This document shows, one piece after another, positions 58,265 through 64,000 of a DNA stretch of 64,000 nt. Numbering within the stretch: position 1 is the first letter of the stretch; every line of letters starts with the position of its first letter. Source of the stretch: Cannabis sativa (Eukaryota; Streptophyta; Magnoliopsida; Rosales; Cannabaceae). Made by a program: the position numbers and the translations under genes. Where the stretch lies: NCBI RefSeq assembly GCF_029168945.1, contig NC_083601.1, positions 74,141,595 through 74,205,594 on the forward strand. Reading direction: 5' to 3'. A model generated the notes under the pieces. It ran no database searches, was not told the DNA's origin, and saw only the letters and a list, made by a program, of their open reading frames with translations.

Positions 58265-60417
58265 TGTAACGCCCTAATGCTAAGGCACGCTACAGTGCTT
58301 TTTCAATAATTGTGCAATCTTTGCTAACCAAAGAAGTTTCTCGAAAAACGTGTCAAATTAAAACTTTTGCATTAAATACTAAATTTTGTAATTTAATAAA
58401 ATATTTACAAGTGCCGGGATCCCGATTTTTTAAAACTTTACAAACTTTACTTTTCAAGCATACAATCCAAAATATACAGATTTACAGGTCGCACAGCGAC
58501 TTTCAAAATACAACTCCCAGATGTCCCGAGACCGAACACTCCAGGTCGCGCTGCTTGACATGTACAATCTCACCCGAGCTCAGGTTCACTCCTGTTCAGC
58601 CTTCGCCTTTCCTTTACCTACACATGGAAGCAGAAACTGTGAGTCAACAGACTCAGTAAGAAATGCATATAACATATCATATAATTTCCGACCTGTAAAT
58701 AGGCGCCCATACACCTATTTACAGAGCTTAACAGATGAGTATGAACGTTCAAACTACTTGTGCTATTGACCATGATATCACTCCTACCAGCTTTATAATT
58801 GAGCTGTAGGACCGGCACTATGTTCGTGCCGCTATGATAGCGTCAACAACACCCAAAAGTATAATTGGCCATGATATCACTCTTAACCGCACGATGCTGT
58901 ACTGCTGAACCGACACGATGGTTGTGTCGCTATGATAGTACCAATTCATACTTTCAAGGGAGAATATCACTCTTAACCAGTACGATGCCTGTACTGCTGA
59001 ACCGACACAATGATTGTGTCGCTATGATATCACCCGAACACATATAATGATACAAACAGCATGCATATATATCATACATATACATACACCCAGATAATCA
59101 CATCACACATTATACACAGTTCTTACCTGTTTTCCGAATTCAAGTGTGCTGGCCGACCTGAACGGAATTTCTGTGCTAGATGGATGCCCTAATCACATTT
59201 TGAAACCGGGTAAGTCACATGATTAAAACCCTAATCCCGGGAAACCCAAAACCAAAACCCTAGGTTCTGTTATACTCTAAAGGGGTTATTCTAACTCTGG
59301 AAATGGGGAAACACCCAACCGAGGCACCGAAATGGCAAAAATTGAGAAAATGAAGGGCCCGGGGAACCCTGCCAAAACCGGCTAGCCGGTTTTTGTGGCA
59401 CTGCAAACCGGCTAGCCGGTTTGCACCAGTATTCCCCAAGCTTTTCATTTGTTGCTCAATTCTTCACCAATTGCCATGAAACCTTCCAGAGCTCCTATTC
59501 AATGTACAAACAATATAATCCAGCCAGTAATTCACAGAACAAAACAATAAATATCAACTTGCCATTAAAGCTTAAAGCTTGAACTCAAAGCTTAAAATTG
59601 CTCAAAACTAACAACCAATCTCTAAACCAGCTACCATGAACTAAAATCAAGCTAAACAAACCCTAAAATTCGAACTAAGCAAACCTTAAACCCTAACAGC
59701 CCCTATAACCCAAAATCACCATTTCAACCTAACTTTAAAAGCTTGAAAAAACAATAACCAATAGGCTAGGGCTTTACCTCACTTGCAATAGATTGAAACC
59801 TTGCTGAAAAAACCAAAGAAATCTCAGCCCTTCCCCTTGCTCTTGCTGCCTTCGAAGAGAGAGAGAGAGAGAGAAGAAAAAGCTTCTCAACCAAATTTTG
59901 CTAATTTTCTAATTTCCTTTATGTTTGACTTTCCTAACTTAGAAAAGGATTTAATTAAATCTTTGATGCCAAAAAAATGGCTAGGTGTCAACCATAAAAT
60001 TAGCCACCTAATCCCCCCCATAAAAGACTAAAATGCCCTTTACATCAAACTTAGGTATTTTCAAAAGCTAGGGGTAAAATGGTCAAATCCCATACCCCGC
60101 TCAAATCCGATAATTTATTTTCTCTAACATATTTCCCTCTATGAAATAAGGTTCTAAACTTACCCATGTGATCAATCTAGCCATCCATCGCATTTTCCGT
60201 TGTCGCCGAACAAAAATTACAAAAATAACATATTACACATATAAGCTAGATAATACCCCTAGAGTTTAATAAAATCTCCGGAATTGAGAAATTATAACTC
60301 TAATATTTATTTCTAAATATTGGGGTCCACAATTAAATTAATTCACAAATAATAATAAAATAATTAAAATTAGTGCTAATTGCCTTTACTAATCCATATA
60401 CTAGAGCGGTCATTACA
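58265..60417 (-). repeat. Gypsy-C 5' LTR
   Basis: 2153 bp. Palindromes at 59376-59391 and 59406-59421. The hairpin repeats correspond to those of the 3' LTR. One of the repeat units (about 58888-58908) has lost bases at CAG and CCTG, breaking one small stem. Confidence 0.95.
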
Positions 60418-61330
60418 TGAATACCCTTTGTCTTGGAGTAGTTGGCATCTTGCCTACAATGTCCATCCCCCATCTCATAAATGGCAAAGGTGTAAGTGAA
60501 GAGTGGAGCTTCTCTGGAGGTAGATGAGATATTTGAGCAAACCTTTGGCACTTGTCGCATTGTTGAACAAAATTATAGGAGTCTGCTTGCATGGTTGGCC
60601 AATAGTAGCCTATTGTTAGAGCTTTGTTGCATAAACTCTAATGGCCTGAGTAATTTCTGCATTCACCTTGATGTAGCTCTTGGAGAATGTAATTGGATTC
60701 AGCCGGTAAGAGACATCTGAGCAATGGCCCTGAGAATGATCGTCTGTAGAGTTTCCTATTGTATAGTGTAAATCTGGTCGTTTTAGCTCTTAGTTTTCTT
60801 GACTTGTTCTTGTCATGTGGAAGGGTTCCATCCTCTAGGTACCGCATTATTGGTGTCATCCAGTTGTCTTGTTGAGTCAGACTTTTTACATCTTCATTGG
60901 CTTTCCATGTCGCTGGCCATTGCATTATCCCCACAAGAATTGTGACTCCATCTTTGGTTTGAATAGATGAGCCGAGATTAGTAAGAGTGTCGGCGTGGTT
61001 GTTCTCTAGTCTTGACACTTGGTTAATGGTGAATTTTGTGAATCTTGAAATCTTGTCTTGAACAATCTGGAGGTAGGATGCCATTTTTGAATCTTTGGCC
61101 TGGTATGACCCGTTGAGTTGGTTTACGGTAAGTTGAGAATCTGACATGACTTCAATGGTTTTGGCATTCAACTCAATGGATAGGTCTAGCCCATCGATTA
61201 ACGCCTCGTATTCAGCCTCATTGTTGGTAAGTTTGAAGTCACATTTGATTGCCCGTTGGATAACATCTCCTTAAGGGGAGGTAAGGACGATTCCTAGGCC
61301 ATTCCCCTTGCTATTGCTTGATCCATCTAC
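60418..61330 (-). pseudogene. Gypsy-D additional RNase H and integrase N-terminus
   Basis: The minus strand carries a second, 'archaeal-type' RNase H (NNEAEYEALI at about 61220-61195, then SDSQLTVNQLNGSYQAKD at about 61140-61090, and NNHADTLTNLGSS), which marks the Tat lineage. It is followed by the integrase zinc-binding region (HQGECRNYSGH at about 60670, CDKCQRFAQ at about 60550) and the first core Asp near 60440. Stops separate the parts. The reading frame meets Gypsy-C at the TGAAT duplication and continues on its other side at 51186. Confidence 0.82.
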
Positions 61331-61383
61331 CGCTAGCATCCATGTCGAGTTTGTTTGCTCATTTAAGCATAATAATTCCTTTT

Positions 61384-62864
61384 CTACTTGTACCTGTCCA
61401 ACACAAGAAAAGTCAGCAATAAAATCTGCCAATACTGTGACTTGATGGCTGTCCTCGGTTGATATGTTATGTCGTATTCACTGAGCTCAACAACCCACTT
61501 GGTCATGCGTCCAGAAAGTTCTCGTTTGTGTAGAATGCTACGGAGTGGGTATTGGGTCAGCACCACTATAGGATGACACTTGAAATAGGGCCTGAGCTTG
61601 CGCCCTGCTGTGACAAGTGCTAAGGCCAATTTTTCCAGCTGAGTGTATCTTGTTTCAGCATCTAGCAATGTCTTCAAAACATAGTAAATTGGTTGTTGCT
61701 TTCCTTCATCTTCTCGAACTAGTGCAGCGCTGACCGCTGCTTCTGAAACTTCCAGATACATGTACAGTGTTTCTCCATCCTTTGGCTTTGCTAGGAGTGT
61801 AGGCGGGTGAGATAGCTCTCGAGCCGTCTTAGCGCTTCTTCGCATTCCTCCATCCACACAAAGTCTTTGGTCTTTTTGAGAGTTGAAAAGAATAAGTGGC
61901 AACAGTCGGATGATTTTGAAATGAAATGGCTGAGTGCTGCTATCCTTCCGTTGAGATGTTGAATGTCTTTGATTGACTTTGGAGATTGTATATTTTTTAT
62001 TGATCTTATCTGGTCTAGATTTGCTTCGATCCCTCTTTTTGTGAGGAGGTAACTTAAGAATTTTCCTGAAGAGACACCAAAAGAGCATTTAGTAGGATTA
62101 AGTTTCATATTGTATTTTTCTAATACCTGGAATGCTTGCTTGAGGTGATCGAGGTGATTCTCTGCTGCTAAAGATTTGACAAGCATGTCGTCGATGTAAA
62201 CTTCCATCGTCTTTCTAAGCATATCAGCAAACATTCGGTTGACCAGCCTTTGGTACGTGGCACCTGCATTTTTTAGTCCAAACGGCATGACTTTGTAGCA
62301 AAAAGTCCCTCGCTCAGTTATGAATGATGTCTTTTCTTGATCATTGGGATGCATTAAGATTTGGTTATAACCGAAGAAGGCATCCATGAAACTCAACAAT
62401 TCATGTCCAGCTGTTGCGTCTGCAATTATGTCGATGTGAGGAAGTGGAAATGAATCCTTTGGACATGCCTTGTTGAGATCAGTAAAGTCGATACGTACCC
62501 TCCATTTTCCATTCTTCTTCGTGACAACTACTACGTTTGCTAACCAGTCAGGATAGTCAACCTCTCTAACTAATCCCACGTCGATTAGTTTTTGTATCTC
62601 TTCATTTATCACCTTTTTGCAATCGAGTGCAAATTTACGTCTTTTTTGCCTGACCGGCGGGTAATCAAGGTCAACCTGCAACTTGTGAACAATAATGTTA
62701 GAATCAATACATGTCATGTCGTCATGGGACCATGCAAAGCAGTGATGGCGTTTGATTAGGAATTCGATTAGCCTAGCTCGAAACTCAGGTGTAAGCTTTG
62801 TTCCAATCTGGACTTTATGGTTTGGGAACTCCTTGCTAATGCACACATCATCTAGGTCTTCCAT
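61384..62864 (-). pseudogene. Gypsy-D reverse transcriptase and RNase H
   Basis: Reverse transcriptase opens near 62800 with FAWSHDDMTCID, then REVDYPDWLANVVVVTKKNG and the catalytic YIDD at about 62187-62198. The frame changes near 61900-61800 at the RNase H boundary. RNase H continues with YLEVSEAAVSAALVRED to about 61400. Palm motifs, FGLKNAGATYQRLVNRMF and the YIDD are intact, so this part decayed late or slowly. Confidence 0.87.
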
Positions 62865-63055
62865 AATGGGTTCATCTGGTGCAAAGGTCGGACTAAACTG
62901 TTGTAGTTGCTATAATGTTGTCGATTTCTCTTTAGCGAGTTTTGATAACAATCACGAGCAGTGTTTTAGGCTCCCCACATTTCTTTCACTCCCCACTTGG
63001 TTGGGAACTTGATCACTTGGTGGTATGTGGATAGCACAGCTTTCATGGAATGGAT

Positions 63056-63360
63056 CTACAATTGGTCCAAGATTGCATTATAAGCTGATGGAGAGTCAAC
63101 TACAAGGAACTTCGTCTGTAGGTTGACTCCTTCTGCAAAAACGTGGAGTATAACCTCGCTGACTGAGTGTTTCTGCTCTCCACTGAACCCAACCAATAAT
63201 GTGGACTTGCGGATGATGGTGGCCTCGTCGATCCCCATCTCCCTGAGAGCATTCAAAAATAAGATGTTAATAGAGCTACCGTTATCGATCAGTATACGTT
63301 TAGTAAAACAATTCGAAATAAATAAAGAAATGACTAAAGCATCATGGTGAGGATTAAGAA
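63056..63360 (-). pseudogene. Gypsy-D protease
   Basis: Retroviral-type aspartic protease with LIDNGSSINILF; the catalytic codons lie at 63272-63286. The D-N-G-S form is usual in Tat elements. The frame ends with a stop in place of the conserved Trp of a later motif (after YNAILDQL). Confidence 0.8.
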
Positions 63361-63435
63361 AATTTCAAGCTTCGTCATCCATGAAGTTGATGGTTTGGCC
63401 GTTATAGGTTGTTGGTTGTTTCTTTGGTCTACCCT

Positions 63436-63998
63436 CTATCCGACTATTTCGCGTGCATGCCTCTTAGCGGCTGAGTATGTTATGCCGCTGACCTCTGATC
63501 CTCCAGAGATGACATTACATGTCCAGGTGTGCTGAGGTGGCTCTGGTGGTGTTATCAGCCTCTTGTCTGCTTCCGTCACGATCGTCTTTCCCTTGTCTGA
63601 TAAAAAATCTCGCAATTGACCTTTGCACAAGAGTCCATCCACTTCATACCTTAATGCTACGCACTCTGGAGTGGTATGTCTGTGGTCATTATGAAATTCA
63701 CACCACTTTGTCGTGTCGCGCATTGCTGCTGGTTTTTTAATCCTTTCAGGCCACTTGACTTGGTTTCCCATTCCCTTCATTACTACAACTACTTCGACAA
63801 GGCTAATGTTTAGGTTGTATTGAGGAATCGGTCCCTTGTCAGATTCCCTCATCCGTCGAGGTAGTGTTGTCTTGGCAATGTAATCCCTTGGTCTGTGTGA
63901 TTGGGTGGAGTTCTCGCTATCTCTGTATGACCGTGATTTGTTGGTTGGATAAGGTTTTGAATAATGGTAGGACTGGCGTCGCTCTACCCTCTTTGGTA
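63436..63998 (-). pseudogene. Gypsy-D gag, C-terminal part
   Basis: The minus strand reads [20 protein letters not shown] at about 63700-63640, a Cys/His motif (C-X2-H...H-X4-C) of Tat/Athila gag, followed by [15 protein letters not shown]. The frame continues upstream to the window edge, so the gag core lies outside. A stop at 63436 precedes protease. Confidence 0.82.
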
Positions 63999-64000
63999 CT

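Larger units (their letters stand above)
51192..60417 (-). mobile_element. Gypsy-C: young Tekay-like Ty3/gypsy chromovirus
   Basis: 9226 bp with perfect TGAAT duplications (51187-51191, 60418-60422). LTRs are 2153 bp each and differ at fewer than about 15 positions by eye, so it is the youngest element here. It has the primer binding site, a full-length gag-pol frame and the purine tract. Protein and LTR features relate it to Gypsy-A/B, but it belongs to a distinct family. It looks intact at first sight, yet has a catalytic substitution in reverse transcriptase and a shifted C-terminus. Confidence 0.95.
50396..64000 (-). mobile_element. Gypsy-D: Tat-like Ty3/gypsy element (pol to gag), runs off the window
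   Basis: Minus-strand gag-pol with the Tat signature of two RNase H domains (one before integrase after the normal one), a DNGSS protease and the DFTDLNKACPKDSFPLPHID segment of reverse transcriptase. Gypsy-C interrupts its integrase. The 5' LTR lies beyond 64000. The antisense ORF and 44-bp array (42207-50218) are probably its 3' region. Many stops show it is old and inactive. Confidence 0.85.

Overview
The window is plant nuclear DNA, almost certainly from a eudicot. It is heterochromatin-like and built from nested transposable elements; I see no cellular gene. The evidence is Ty3/gypsy chromovirus (Tekay/Del-like), Ty3/gypsy Tat-like and Ty1/copia LTR retrotransposons, initiator-methionine-tRNA-type primer binding sites, canonical plant introns, hAT, CACTA and Helitron-like termini, and the high A+T content between elements. 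I cannot name the species.

Layout. 1-2246 is A+T-rich DNA with Helitron-like 3' termini. A solo LTR of about 1.24 kb starts at 2247 and ends at 42150, but three pieces of it (2247-2634, 32348-32796, 41746-42150) are separated by two large insertions. The first is Copia-B (2635-32342, target duplication CTTTA). Its 5' LTR was hit by Gypsy-A (3208-22762, TATAT), whose RNase H coding region was hit by Copia-A (8578-18682, CTATG). The second is Gypsy-B (32797-41740, minus strand, CTTAT). Each of these four target duplications is perfect, so the order of events is clear.

From about 42200 to the right end lies what looks like one large Tat-type gypsy element on the minus strand (Gypsy-D). It consists of an antisense, intron-containing accessory ORF (42207-44369), a 44-bp tandem array (44789-50218), then integrase, RNase H, reverse transcriptase, protease and the end of gag, running off the window at 64000. 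The array carries two copies of a 1.0-kb hAT element (CTTTGTTG duplications), spread by a 1380-bp tandem duplication, plus a CACTA-like element that itself holds a MITE. Gypsy-C (51192-60417, TGAAT) is inserted in the integrase of Gypsy-D. It is the youngest element: its LTRs are 2153 bp each and nearly identical, and it has a 1510-codon gag-pol frame. However, its reverse transcriptase active site reads FIED instead of FIDD, and its chromodomain tail is out of frame.

How the parts work together. Gypsy-A, -B and -C encode the usual gag, protease, reverse transcriptase, RNase H, integrase and chromodomain series, and all are damaged. Copia-A and Copia-B have intact LTRs and long structured leaders but only a gag remnant (B) or none (A), with eroded pol, so they look like non-autonomous elements moved in trans. 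The most unusual signals are non-coding. Perfect palindromes and small hairpin arrays in the gypsy LTRs, and hairpins in the copia leaders, keep base pairing through compensatory changes between repeats and families. In the 5' LTR of Gypsy-A, differences from the 3' LTR fall very largely at CAG/CTG trinucleotides, which may be a methylation-linked consensus error.
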